10,566 nt of DNA from Dehalococcoidia bacterium (GTDB taxonomy: Bacteria > Chloroflexota > Dehalococcoidia > GIF9 > AB-539-J10). Positions 1-6,815 of this stretch are shown piece by piece. The position numbers were made by a program, and so were the translations under genes. The first letter of the stretch is position 1; each line of letters begins with the position of its first letter. The notes under the pieces are model-generated. The model did not search any database, was not told the origin of the DNA, and was given only the letters and a program-made list of their open reading frames with translations. The stretch is from contig JAUVYX010000011.1 of NCBI GenBank assembly GCA_030602865.1, positions 1 through 10,566 on the forward strand, in the 5' to 3' direction.

Positions 1-1217
1 ATCGCAGATGCGGCAGCTGTAGCAGGACTCGCCAGATATACCCTGGCCTCGGGATTACCCATCCTGCCTTTGAAATTTCGATTTGCCGTTGAGATACATA
101 CCTCATCATCTCCCAATACTCCCTGGTGCAATCCAAGACAGGCAGCACAACCAGGTGGCAAGATAATTGCGCCCGCCTTAATAAGTGTGCTTATATATCC
201 TTGCTCCACTGCCTGGAACAATACTGTTCTCGAAGCTGGTGATATCAACAACCTTGTACGCGGATGACGTTTTCTACCTTTTAGTATTTTAGCGACCAGA
301 GCCAAGTCATCCAATCGTCCGTTGGTACATGTGCCAATAAATGCTTGATTAACCCTGACACCTTTAACTTCAGCTACAGGTAAAGTATTGTCTACAGTAT
401 GAGGGCAGGAGACCATTGGTAAAAGTTGCCCCAAGTTTAACGAGATTACTTTCTCATAGCTCGCATCTGTGTCCGCACAAAGCGGCAAGTAATTCCCCCC
501 TCGTCCCTGTCTTATCAAATATCCCCTGGTAATCTCATCGCTGGGAAATAGTCCAACCTTGGCTCCTGCCTCTACTGCCATATTGGATATGGTCAGTCTC
601 TGCGAAATGGACATCTCCATAAGTGCTTCACCACCAAATTCCAGCGCCTTGTAAGTAGCACCATCAGCCCCAATCTTTCCAATGATATACAGTATGAGGT
701 CCTTAGCATATACGCCTTTCTGAAAGACAGAGCTTAGATAAAATAAAAAGCTATCGGGCACTTTAAGCCATGTCTTTCCCAATGCCATCGCCACCGCCAC
801 ATCACTGGAACCCATACCAGTGGCAAATGCTCCAAGAGCGCCACCGGTAATGGTATGTGAGTCCGAGCCAAGTATCACATCACCTGGATTGGCAAATTTC
901 TCTGCCACTAACTGGTGGCAGATACCATCACCTACCTCATAAATACGAGCTCCTTTTTCCTCAGCAAAACGGCGCATAAACAGATGATCGTTTGAAAACG
1001 CCCTGATAGGGCTTGGAGCAGCATGGTCCAGGAACATTACTACCTGAGAAGGATTGGCAAGCTTTTGAAAGCCGCTCTCCTCAAATAATCTTAATGTTAA
1101 TGGGCCAGTAGTATCTTGTACAAAAGACAAGTCCACCTGGGAGATAATTATATCCCCAGCATGAGCACCGGTTCCTGATTTACTCGATAGAATCTTCTCC
1201 GCTAATGTCTTACCCAT
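1..1217 (-). CDS. leuC: 3-isopropylmalate dehydratase / homoaconitase family large subunit, C-terminus cut by window edge
   Basis: Iron-sulfur dehydratase of the aconitase superfamily; in leucine synthesis it isomerises 2- and 3-isopropylmalate together with a small LeuD subunit, presumably encoded beyond the left edge. The frame runs open from ATG 1217 to base 1 (405 codons). It begins MGKTLAEKIL, typical of the short (about 420-residue) archaeal-type family, so only some 15-20 residues should be missing. Visible motifs are GSDSHT, DGATYKA, GTCTNGR with Cys297, and a CxxC at Cys357/Cys360, the three expected [4Fe-4S] ligands. The CxxC context is PGCAACLG rather than the usual PGCGPC. The start lies 8 nt after the stop of the biotin-protein gene, with a weak GGATAAG as ribosome site, so it is the third gene of the operon. 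Homoaconitase, citramalate-pathway or aconitase roles cannot be excluded; family assignment is firm, substrate is not. Confidence 0.9.
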   Translation of the reverse strand, partial: MGKTLAEKILSSKSGTGAHAGDIIISQVDLSFVQDTTGPLTLRLFEESGFQKLANPSQVVMFLDHAAPSPIRAFSNDHLFMRRFAEEKGARIYEVGDGICHQLVAEKFANPGDVILGSDSHTITGGALGAFATGMGSSDVAVAMALGKTWLKVPDSFLFYLSSVFQKGVYAKDLILYIIGKIGADGATYKALEFGGEALMEMSISQRLTISNMAVEAGAKVGLFPSDEITRGYLIRQGRGGNYLPLCADTDASYEKVISLNLGQLLPMVSCPHTVDNTLPVAEVKGVRVNQAFIGTCTNGRLDDLALVAKILKGRKRHPRTRLLISPASRTVLFQAVEQGYISTLIKAGAIILPPGCAACLGLHQGVLGDDEVCISTANRNFKGRMGNPEARVYLASPATAAASA

Positions 1218-1225
1218 ATACAAAC

Positions 1226-3109
1226 TTATCCGATAACTGCCAGCACATCATCAATATTGACCTTATCACCTGCTGCAAAGTTAACGGCGATAATTTCTCC
1301 ACCCTCAGGAGCCGGCAGAACATTCTCCATCTTCATCGCTTCCAGGACAACAATCCCATCTCCAGGCTCAACTTTATTACCCTTCTCGACCAGATAGCGT
1401 ATTATCGTTCCTGGCATAGGGGCTGCAACGGAAGTAGCATTACTTGGTAGCTCGTCTGCTTTCATTATTTTACCTTTCCCATCCGACGGTGCAGCCTGAG
1501 TAATTTTCGGAGACGCTGCCATCATTGTAGAGCCTGAACCCAGGGATATCTCCACCCGATGGTTCTTGCCATCTATAAAAACATCAAAACCAATGTTTGC
1601 TGGAGCAGCTACGACTTTCACTTCTGATTTATCTACCAACTCGCCTGCTTTAGCTTTAGCTATTATCTCATCTTCACGATGGATATCCTCCAGCGTCTTG
1701 GCTTTGGTTTCAGCCGGAGGCTCCTCCATGCCATATTTCCACTTCAAAAAACGCATTCCGGTTGTGGGATAAAGAGCATAAACCATTACATCTCCGATAT
1801 CCTTGGCAATATCTTTTGTAGCCTCCTTTGCCTTATCCAATTCGGGCTCCAACACATCTGCAGGACGACAGGTTATCGGTTTATCTCCCCTGTCATAACC
1901 TTTGAGAACCAACTTCTGTATCTTCGGATCAATGGGCATTGGCGCTTTCCCGTACAGGCCATAAACATAATCTTTAATCTGTTGAGAAATAACCTTGTAC
2001 CTGCCAAAGAGAACATTGCTAATTGCCTGGGTACCTATAATCTGGCTGGTAGGAGTAACCAGAGGAGGATTCCCCAGTTCTTCTCTTGTTCGTGGTAATT
2101 CTTTGTAAACTTCTTCTATTTTATCGAGTGCATTGGCTTCCCTGAGCTGAGATACCATATTAGAGAACATTCCTCCAGGAATTTGATGTGACAATACCCC
2201 AGTATCGATAACTGACATTCGCGTCTGTACCAGGAAATCTCGGTATTTGGGAGCGATTGATTCAAAATAATCCCCCAACTTGAGTAGCTGTTCCAACTTA
2301 ATTCCCGTATCCCGAGGAGTACCACTGAGACTTACTACAAGCGGTTCAATCGCAGGATGGGATGTACGCAGAGCAAATGGAGCGAGACAGGTATCAACAA
2401 TATCCACTCCGGCTTCTATAGCCTTTAACATGCTCATATCAGCCATACCGCTGGTGAAATGGCTGTGCAGAGAAACAGGTATAGTCAACGCTTTCTTAAG
2501 CGCCGATATCAATTTATAAGCATCGTCTGGGGCAAGCAAACCAGCCATATCCTTGATGCAAAGACTGTCAGCCCCCATTTCCTGAAGTTTAATGGCCTTG
2601 CTAACATAATAGTCTACAGTATAAACGGGTCCCCCCAACTTACGTTCGGTAAGTGAATAACTCAACGTCCCCTGAATATGCTTTTTGCGATCCTTGATAG
2701 CTTTAAATGAAGTTTCGAAGTTACGTTCGTCGTTAACGGCATCAAAAACACGGAATACATCAATGCCACAATCCGCGGCATGGTGAACAAAGGCAGTAAC
2801 CACATCATCGGCGTAGTGGCGATAGCCAACCAGATTCTGCCCCCGTAAAAGCATCTGTAGTTTCGTATTAGGTAGCAGTTTTTTCAGTAGACGTATCCTC
2901 TCCCAAGGGTCCTCATTTAAGAATCTTGTCATGACATCGAAGGTTGCTCCACCCCAGACTTCCATAGACCAGAAACCAACCTTATCCATTTCCGAAGCAA
3001 TAGCTACCAGATCCTCAGTTCTCCCCCTGGTCGCCAGTAATGACTGATGCCCATCCCGAAGGGTCAGATCAGTGATTTTTACTGATGCGTTGTTATCTGT
3101 CAAATTCAT
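1226..3109 (-). CDS. pycB: Pyruvate/oxaloacetate carboxyltransferase with fused biotin carrier domain (PycB/OadA type)
   Basis: A 627-residue cytosolic protein that moves a carboxyl group between biotin and pyruvate/oxaloacetate. The N-terminal HMGL-like TIM barrel opens with LRDGHQSLLATR (17-28, metal ligand Asp19), has the carboxylated-lysine motif CIKDMAG (Lys186) and the metal ligands His215 and His217. A conserved PycB/OadA middle domain follows to about residue 520, then a Ser/Ala/Pro/Lys-rich linker (about 525-560). The C-terminal biotinyl domain has EAMKMEN with the biotinylated Lys593. Start ATG 3109 has AAGGAG five bases upstream. No oxaloacetate-decarboxylase membrane beta subunit and no biotin carboxylase are nearby. 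The gene lies 88 bp after an acyl-CoA carboxyltransferase gene, which suggests that the two share this biotin carrier as a transcarboxylase. Subunit B of a two-part pyruvate carboxylase is the main alternative. Confidence 0.93.
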   Translation of the reverse strand: MNLTDNNASVKITDLTLRDGHQSLLATRGRTEDLVAIASEMDKVGFWSMEVWGGATFDVMTRFLNEDPWERIRLLKKLLPNTKLQMLLRGQNLVGYRHYADDVVTAFVHHAADCGIDVFRVFDAVNDERNFETSFKAIKDRKKHIQGTLSYSLTERKLGGPVYTVDYYVSKAIKLQEMGADSLCIKDMAGLLAPDDAYKLISALKKALTIPVSLHSHFTSGMADMSMLKAIEAGVDIVDTCLAPFALRTSHPAIEPLVVSLSGTPRDTGIKLEQLLKLGDYFESIAPKYRDFLVQTRMSVIDTGVLSHQIPGGMFSNMVSQLREANALDKIEEVYKELPRTREELGNPPLVTPTSQIIGTQAISNVLFGRYKVISQQIKDYVYGLYGKAPMPIDPKIQKLVLKGYDRGDKPITCRPADVLEPELDKAKEATKDIAKDIGDVMVYALYPTTGMRFLKWKYGMEEPPAETKAKTLEDIHREDEIIAKAKAGELVDKSEVKVVAAPANIGFDVFIDGKNHRVEISLGSGSTMMAASPKITQAAPSDGKGKIMKADELPSNATSVAAPMPGTIIRYLVEKGNKVEPGDGIVVLEAMKMENVLPAPEGGEIIAVNFAAGDKVNIDDVLAVIG

Positions 3110-3197
3110 CTTGTCTCCTTATAATATATACATTATTTTATGTAATGAACTATAGTTTTTGATAATTAGACACTGACATTTTAGCCAGCTTGTATCT
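3110..3197 (-). promoter_or_regulatory. AT-rich spacer between the two carboxyltransferase genes, with RBS
   Basis: This 88-bp gap is long for an operon junction. Seen directly: a good ribosome site AAGGAG (3115-3120 on the minus strand) 5 nt before the pycB ATG, a 10-bp perfect palindrome AACTATAGTT (3148-3157), and a CATTA/TAATG inverted repeat close to the RBS. There is no GC-rich hairpin with a U-run, so a terminator is not supported. A secondary promoter or an operator is possible, but no convincing -35/-10 pair is visible. Confidence 0.35.
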
Positions 3198-4748
3198 TTA
3201 CAGAGGAATATTACCATGTTTTCGGGGTGGATTAGTAATATCCTTGTTTTTCAGCATCTGTAGTGCCTTTATCAGCTTACACCGTGTGTCCCGGGGATCA
3301 ATCACATCATCTATATATCCCCTTGCTGCCGCCATGTAAGGATTGGCAAACCTTTCACGGTATTCCATGGTTAACCTCTGCTTTGTCTCTGCAGAATCTG
3401 TAGCCTCACTAATTTCCCGACGATTAACAAACCCCACCGCAGCCTCAGGACCCATAACTGCAATTTCAGCCGTGGGCCATGCATAATTAATATCTCCTCT
3501 CAAGCTCTTACTGCTCATAGCGATATACGCTCCGCCATAGGCCTTGCGAACAATCACGCTCACCTTAGGTACTGTTGCTTCGGCATAAGCAAATAGTAAC
3601 TTTGCCCCATGCCTGATAATTCCCCTAAGTTCCTGGTCGGTTCCAGGCATATACCCCGGAACATCAACAAAAGTAACCAATGGGATATTGAAGCAGTCAC
3701 ATGTACGCACAAACCTGGCTGCCTTATCGCTGGCATCTATATCAAGCACCCCTGCCATATAAGACGGTTGTTGAGCCAATACTCCGACACTTTCACCGTC
3801 AAGCCGTCCAAAACCTACAATGAAATTGCCAGCAAATCTTTGATGAACTTCCAGAAAATCGGCATTATCAACTACTTTCAGGATAATCTGTTTCATATCA
3901 TATGCCTGAGCTGAGCTATCAGGTATTATGTCAATCAACCCCCCTTCCTGGCGGCTGGGATCGTCATTGCTATCAATAGTGATTGGACTCTCTTTTTGGT
4001 TTTGTGGGAGGAAACTCATTAACCGGCGAGCACCCAAGAAACACTCTTTTTCGTTTTCATACAAGAAATGACAATTACCACTTTTACTGGCATTAACAGT
4101 AGCTCCACCCAAAGCCTCAAGGCTAACCTTTTCTCCGGTCACTGCTTCAACAACATCAGGACCGGTAATGTAACTCTGTCCCAGTCCTTTAACCATTAGA
4201 ACGAAATCTGTTATTGCAGGGGAATAAACAGCACCCCCTGCAGTAGGCCCAACTATTATTGAAATCTGTGGAATAACCCCTGAATACAGGGTATTCCGGG
4301 TGAATATCTCGCCATATCCATTCAGGCTATCAATGCCTTCCTGAATACGCGCTCCCCCTGAGTCCAGTATGCCTACAAAAGGAGCTCCGTTACTCGCCGC
4401 CAAATCCAGCACCTTGCATATCTTCTGGGAGGCAACCTCTGATAGAGAGCCGCCTAAAACAGTGAAATCCTGTGAAAATGCAAAGCAGAGACGATTATTA
4501 ACCTTGCCATAGCCAACAACCACCGAGTCACCAGTATATTTCTGTTCTGCCATTCCAAAATCGACACAACGATGAGTGACGAAGGGGTCTATTTCCTCAA
4601 AAGTTCCAGCGTCAAAGAGAAGGTCCAGTCGTTCTCGGGCGGTTAATTTACCCTTGCCATGCTGCACTTCAATTCGCCTGGAACCACCACCCTGTTTTGC
4701 CTTTTCTCTGTATTCATTCAGTTGAGTCAATCTCTGTTTATTACTCAT
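3198..4748 (-). CDS. mmdA: Acyl-CoA carboxyltransferase (propionyl-/methylmalonyl-CoA; PccB / MmdA / transcarboxylase 12S type)
   Basis: Transfers a carboxyl group between biotin and an acyl-CoA such as propionyl-CoA/methylmalonyl-CoA. It has both crotonase-like halves: the N-terminal half with DSGGARIQEG, VGPTAGGAVYSPA and ITGPDVVEAVTGE, the C-terminal half with VDVPGYMPGTDQE, RKAYGGAYIAM and AWPTAEIAVMG, ending in the family tail KHGNIPL. Length (516 aa) is full size. ATG 4748 is chosen because AGGA lies 6 nt upstream. The ATG at 4754 would abut the same ribosome site with no spacing and adds only two residues. The residue after GGAY is Ile409, not the Asp found in propionyl-specific actinobacterial PccB, so acyl-CoA choice is uncertain. 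It is the first gene of a minus-strand operon with a biotin-carrying pyruvate carboxyltransferase. The family is certain; decarboxylase, carboxylase or transcarboxylase role is inferred from context. Confidence 0.93.
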   Translation of the reverse strand: MSNKQRLTQLNEYREKAKQGGGSRRIEVQHGKGKLTARERLDLLFDAGTFEEIDPFVTHRCVDFGMAEQKYTGDSVVVGYGKVNNRLCFAFSQDFTVLGGSLSEVASQKICKVLDLAASNGAPFVGILDSGGARIQEGIDSLNGYGEIFTRNTLYSGVIPQISIIVGPTAGGAVYSPAITDFVLMVKGLGQSYITGPDVVEAVTGEKVSLEALGGATVNASKSGNCHFLYENEKECFLGARRLMSFLPQNQKESPITIDSNDDPSRQEGGLIDIIPDSSAQAYDMKQIILKVVDNADFLEVHQRFAGNFIVGFGRLDGESVGVLAQQPSYMAGVLDIDASDKAARFVRTCDCFNIPLVTFVDVPGYMPGTDQELRGIIRHGAKLLFAYAEATVPKVSVIVRKAYGGAYIAMSSKSLRGDINYAWPTAEIAVMGPEAAVGFVNRREISEATDSAETKQRLTMEYRERFANPYMAAARGYIDDVIDPRDTRCKLIKALQMLKNKDITNPPRKHGNIPL

Positions 4749-4773
4749 AGTCATTCCTTTCCGTCCATTTATG

Positions 4774-4804
4774 TTGATATATTAATGGCTTACCCTGCTA
4801 TAAT
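4774..4804 (+). promoter_or_regulatory. Predicted promoter of the folate operon (extended -10)
   Basis: TTGATA (4774-4779), a 19-bp spacer and a perfect TATAAT (4799-4804) preceded by TGC, an extended -10. The expected transcription start is 4811-4812, at or one base before the ATG at 4812. The -35 spacing is slightly long, which the extended -10 could offset. Confidence 0.6.
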
Positions 4805-4807
4805 CAA
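4779..4807 (-). promoter_or_regulatory. Predicted sigma70-type promoter of the carboxyltransferase operon
   Basis: On the minus strand TTGATT (4807-4802) is followed after exactly 17 bp by TAATAT (4784-4779). Transcription should start near 4772, giving a leader of about 24 nt that carries the GGAAAGGA ribosome site (4762-4755). It lies almost wholly inside the folP promoter on the other strand. Confidence 0.55.
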
Positions 4808-4811
4808 TCTC

Positions 4812-5684
4812 ATGCTATATCATAGCAGATACAAAGAGACCAACCTGGCCTATACCCGCTGTGGTAATTTCACATTCCGCTGGGGGGAGAGAACTTACAT
4901 CATGGGAATTATTAACATCTCTCCCGATTCTTTCGCTGGCGATGGTATAAGTAACAATGTTGAGACGGCTGTAGCTCAGGCAAAACGAATGGCGTCTGAG
5001 GGAGCTGACATCATCGATATTGGCGGAGAATCCACAAGACCGCAGTCATTGCAAATATCAGTGGATGAGGAATTATCCCGTGTAAGTCCTATATTGAAGA
5101 GGCTAAGAACGGAGATATCACTGCCAATAAGCATCGATACCTATAAACTGGAGGTGGCACAGCAAGCCCTGGAGACAGGTGCCCACATGATAAACGACAT
5201 CTGGGGTCTGAAACATGAGCCCCACATGGCAGAGCTTGCGGCTCAAAATGGAGTGCCCATTATCCTGATGAGTAACCAGCGAGATATCTCCCCGAAACAC
5301 GAAATCATCTTCCCAGACATCATATCCACTGTAATCTCCTGTCTGAAGCAGAGTATAGAGCAAGCCCTCATGGCTGGAGTGCCACGGGAAAACATTATCA
5401 TTGATCCAGGAATCGGCTTTGGCAAGACACAAGAACAAAATATAGAGTTGATGGGCCGTCTTGATGAACTGCAGATTTTACATAAGCCTATCCTTTTGGC
5501 CAGCTCTCGCAAATCGATGATAAGCTCCATACTCAACCTGCCACCTGAGCAATGCCTGGAGGGCACACTAGCTACCACAACCATTGGTATCGCCAGCGGC
5601 ATTGATATAGTTCGGGTACACGACGTTAAAGAGACAGTCCGTGTCTGCAAAATAAGCGATGCTATCTTCAGAGGACAAAATTAA
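4812..5684 (+). CDS. folP: Dihydropteroate synthase
   Basis: Condenses 6-hydroxymethyl-dihydropterin pyrophosphate with p-aminobenzoate to dihydropteroate in the cytosol; target of sulfonamides. A TIM barrel of 290 residues with all family motifs: MGIINISPDSFAGDG (Asn35), DIGGESTRP (69-77), SIDT (Asp109), INDIWG (Asn128), IDPGIGFGKT (Asp198, Lys205), SSRKS (232-235) and the final RVHD (Arg268, His270). The usual LMHN loop reads LMSN here. ATG 4812 is preferred: the protein then starts just before the conserved first strand and the ATG falls on the predicted transcription start. ATG 4785 would add nine residues but lies upstream of the -10 box, and neither has a Shine-Dalgarno site. An open frame extends further upstream into the neighbouring gene but is not coding. 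It is the first gene of the folP-folK-PTPS operon. Confidence 0.95.
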   Translation: MLYHSRYKETNLAYTRCGNFTFRWGERTYIMGIINISPDSFAGDGISNNVETAVAQAKRMASEGADIIDIGGESTRPQSLQISVDEELSRVSPILKRLRTEISLPISIDTYKLEVAQQALETGAHMINDIWGLKHEPHMAELAAQNGVPIILMSNQRDISPKHEIIFPDIISTVISCLKQSIEQALMAGVPRENIIIDPGIGFGKTQEQNIELMGRLDELQILHKPILLASSRKSMISSILNLPPEQCLEGTLATTTIGIASGIDIVRVHDVKETVRVCKISDAIFRGQN

Positions 5685-5685
5685 A

Positions 5686-6177
5686 ATGGCTACCGCTTAC
5701 CTTGGCATTGGGTCAAACATGGGGGAGAGAGAAATAAACCTGCTAAAGGCATTATCTCTGCTTAGTCAGGCAACCCGACTAATTAAAACTTCTTCCATAT
5801 ATGAAACCAAGCCAATGGGCTATGAGAAGCAGGCATCTTTTCTCAACATGGTTTGCCGGGTCTCAACCAGACTGAAACCAGTTGATTTACTTCGTTCTAT
5901 AAAACAAATAGAGAATAATCTAGGCAGGATACCCAGTTTTCGCAACGCACCCCGTATCATCGACATCGACATCCTTCTCTATGACAATACCATTGTAAAA
6001 ACAAGAGAGCTGGTTATACCACATCCTCGCCTCGTTGAACGTGCTTTTGTTCTCATCCCACTGGCAGAGATCGCCCCAAAATTGGTCCATCCTGAACTAG
6101 AAGCAAGTATTGCTGAGTTAGCCCATAGTGTAACAGGACAGGAAGGAGTGCATAAATTCAATAAGGAGGTCCCCTGA
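5686..6177 (+). CDS. folK: 6-hydroxymethyl-7,8-dihydropterin pyrophosphokinase (HPPK)
   Basis: Pyrophosphorylates 6-hydroxymethyl-dihydropterin with ATP, making the FolP substrate. Its 163 residues match the usual HPPK size. Motifs are AYLGIGSNMGERE at the start, SSIYETKPMG (36-45), FLNMV (52-56), the magnesium-binding DID (Asp93, Asp95) in APRIIDIDILLY, and IPHPRLVERAFVLIPLAEIAP. The common RWGPR before the aspartates is FRNAPR here, a mild deviation. Start ATG 5686 lies 1 nt after the folP stop with GAGGA 10 nt upstream. An in-frame start at 5659 would overlap folP and add nine residues that are not part of the family. The stop TGA overlaps the next ATG by one base (TGATG), implying translational coupling. 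Confidence 0.95.
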   Translation: MATAYLGIGSNMGEREINLLKALSLLSQATRLIKTSSIYETKPMGYEKQASFLNMVCRVSTRLKPVDLLRSIKQIENNLGRIPSFRNAPRIIDIDILLYDNTIVKTRELVIPHPRLVERAFVLIPLAEIAPKLVHPELEASIAELAHSVTGQEGVHKFNKEVP

Positions 6178-6545
6178 TGTATCAATTGTTTATAGAGGAA
6201 CACTTCGATGCTGCTCATCTTCTTCGCGATTATCACGGTAAGTGTGAGAATATGCACGGGCACCGATTCAAGGTGGTAATACGACTGAAGGCGACAAAAC
6301 TTCAGCAGAACGGACTGGCTTACGATTTCGCCCTGTTAAAACGGTCTTTGAGAGAGACCCTGGCTCGCTATGACCATGCCTTCCTCAATGAAATAACTCC
6401 TTTTGACATTATAGAACCTTCATGCGAGAACATCGCCGCTACCCTGTATGACGAACTCCTGCCTCAATTCGCAAACCTGCCAGTCACATTGACACACGTG
6501 GAGATATGGGAAACTCCTTCAACCGGAGTGTCTTACAGTCGTTAG
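6177..6545 (+). CDS. queD: 6-pyruvoyl-tetrahydropterin synthase family protein with Cys-Glu active site (PTPS-III type; FolB bypass)
   Basis: A 122-residue zinc enzyme of the PTPS/QueD fold. Zinc ligands are His14 (in DAAH), His27 and His29 (in MHGH). The active-site motif reads KCENMHGH, with Cys23 followed directly by Glu24. Asp66-His67 complete the catalytic relay, and Glu84 (PSCENIA) and Glu112 (WETP) match pterin-pocket residues. In published work, PTPS paralogues in which Glu replaces or accompanies the Cys (PTPS-III) cleave dihydroneopterin triphosphate to 6-hydroxymethyl-dihydropterin and can replace FolB, including in folB-less Chloroflexi. Co-operonic folP and folK, stop-start overlap with folK and a strong AAGGAGGT site all point to folate synthesis rather than queuosine, although the retained Cys could allow both. 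Family is certain; the folate role is well supported by motif and context. Confidence 0.9.
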   Translation: MYQLFIEEHFDAAHLLRDYHGKCENMHGHRFKVVIRLKATKLQQNGLAYDFALLKRSLRETLARYDHAFLNEITPFDIIEPSCENIAATLYDELLPQFANLPVTLTHVEIWETPSTGVSYSR

Positions 6546-6558
6546 ACTTTTATTGAAG

Positions 6559-6732
6559 TTATTCCGGCGGCAACAGATTTGGAATTGAGTCCTCGATGGG
6601 ATAGAACTGCAGGCAGTTGGGACAGTACAATGAACCACCGATAATCTCATCTCCCTCCTGTTTCTCAATGTTGAGTTGTAACTCCCCTTTACAAACAGGG
6701 CAGGCAAGAATCTCCATTAGCTCTTTATTCAT
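6559..6732 (-). CDS. Trm112-like zinc-ribbon protein, 57 aa
   Basis: A short gene reading MNKELMEILACPVCKGELQL at the N-terminus, with CPVC (Cys11, Cys14) and CPNC (Cys37, Cys40) forming a four-cysteine zinc ribbon, then YPIEDSIPNLLP. This layout and length match the bacterial Trm112/YcaR-like family. In eukaryotes and archaea Trm112 activates methyltransferases; the bacterial role is poorly defined. It is convergent with the PTPS gene (13 bp between stops) and has its own promoter, so no partner enzyme is evident. ATG 6732 has no Shine-Dalgarno and lies about 5 nt from the predicted transcript start. ATG 6717 (Met6) is an alternative, but the family normally includes the first residues. Confidence 0.85.
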   Translation of the reverse strand: MNKELMEILACPVCKGELQLNIEKQEGDEIIGGSLYCPNCLQFYPIEDSIPNLLPPE

Positions 6733-6743
6733 AGCAAGTATGG

Positions 6744-6752
6744 ATTATAGCA
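6744..6752 (-). promoter_or_regulatory. Extended -10 promoter for the Trm112-like gene
   Basis: On the minus strand TGC (6752-6750) precedes a perfect TATAAT (6749-6744). No clear -35 is present, as often with extended -10 promoters. The transcript should begin near 6737, about five bases before the ATG. Confidence 0.55.
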
Positions 6753-6815
6753 CCAGTAGGGTTGTTTAAAGAATATTACAGAATGAAAACCCAACGGGCA
6801 TAACGATATCTGAGG

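Noticed and set aside
1679..2098. 139-codon plus-strand open frame
   Set aside because: It is antisense to a firmly identified biotin-enzyme gene and shows no recognisable motif or ribosome site; a shadow frame.
1226..3109. Oxaloacetate decarboxylase sodium pump alpha subunit
   Set aside because: The membrane beta and gamma subunits that define the pump are absent from both sides; the alternative pairing with an acyl-CoA carboxyltransferase is stronger.
4659..4811. Longer N-terminus for folP, opening inside the neighbouring gene
   Set aside because: It lies antisense to the start of the carboxyltransferase gene and across both promoters, and the extra residues have no place in the family.
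5243..5650. 135-codon minus-strand open frame inside folP
   Set aside because: Shadow of a complete dihydropteroate synthase gene, with Cys/Ser/Ile-rich composition typical of antisense frames.
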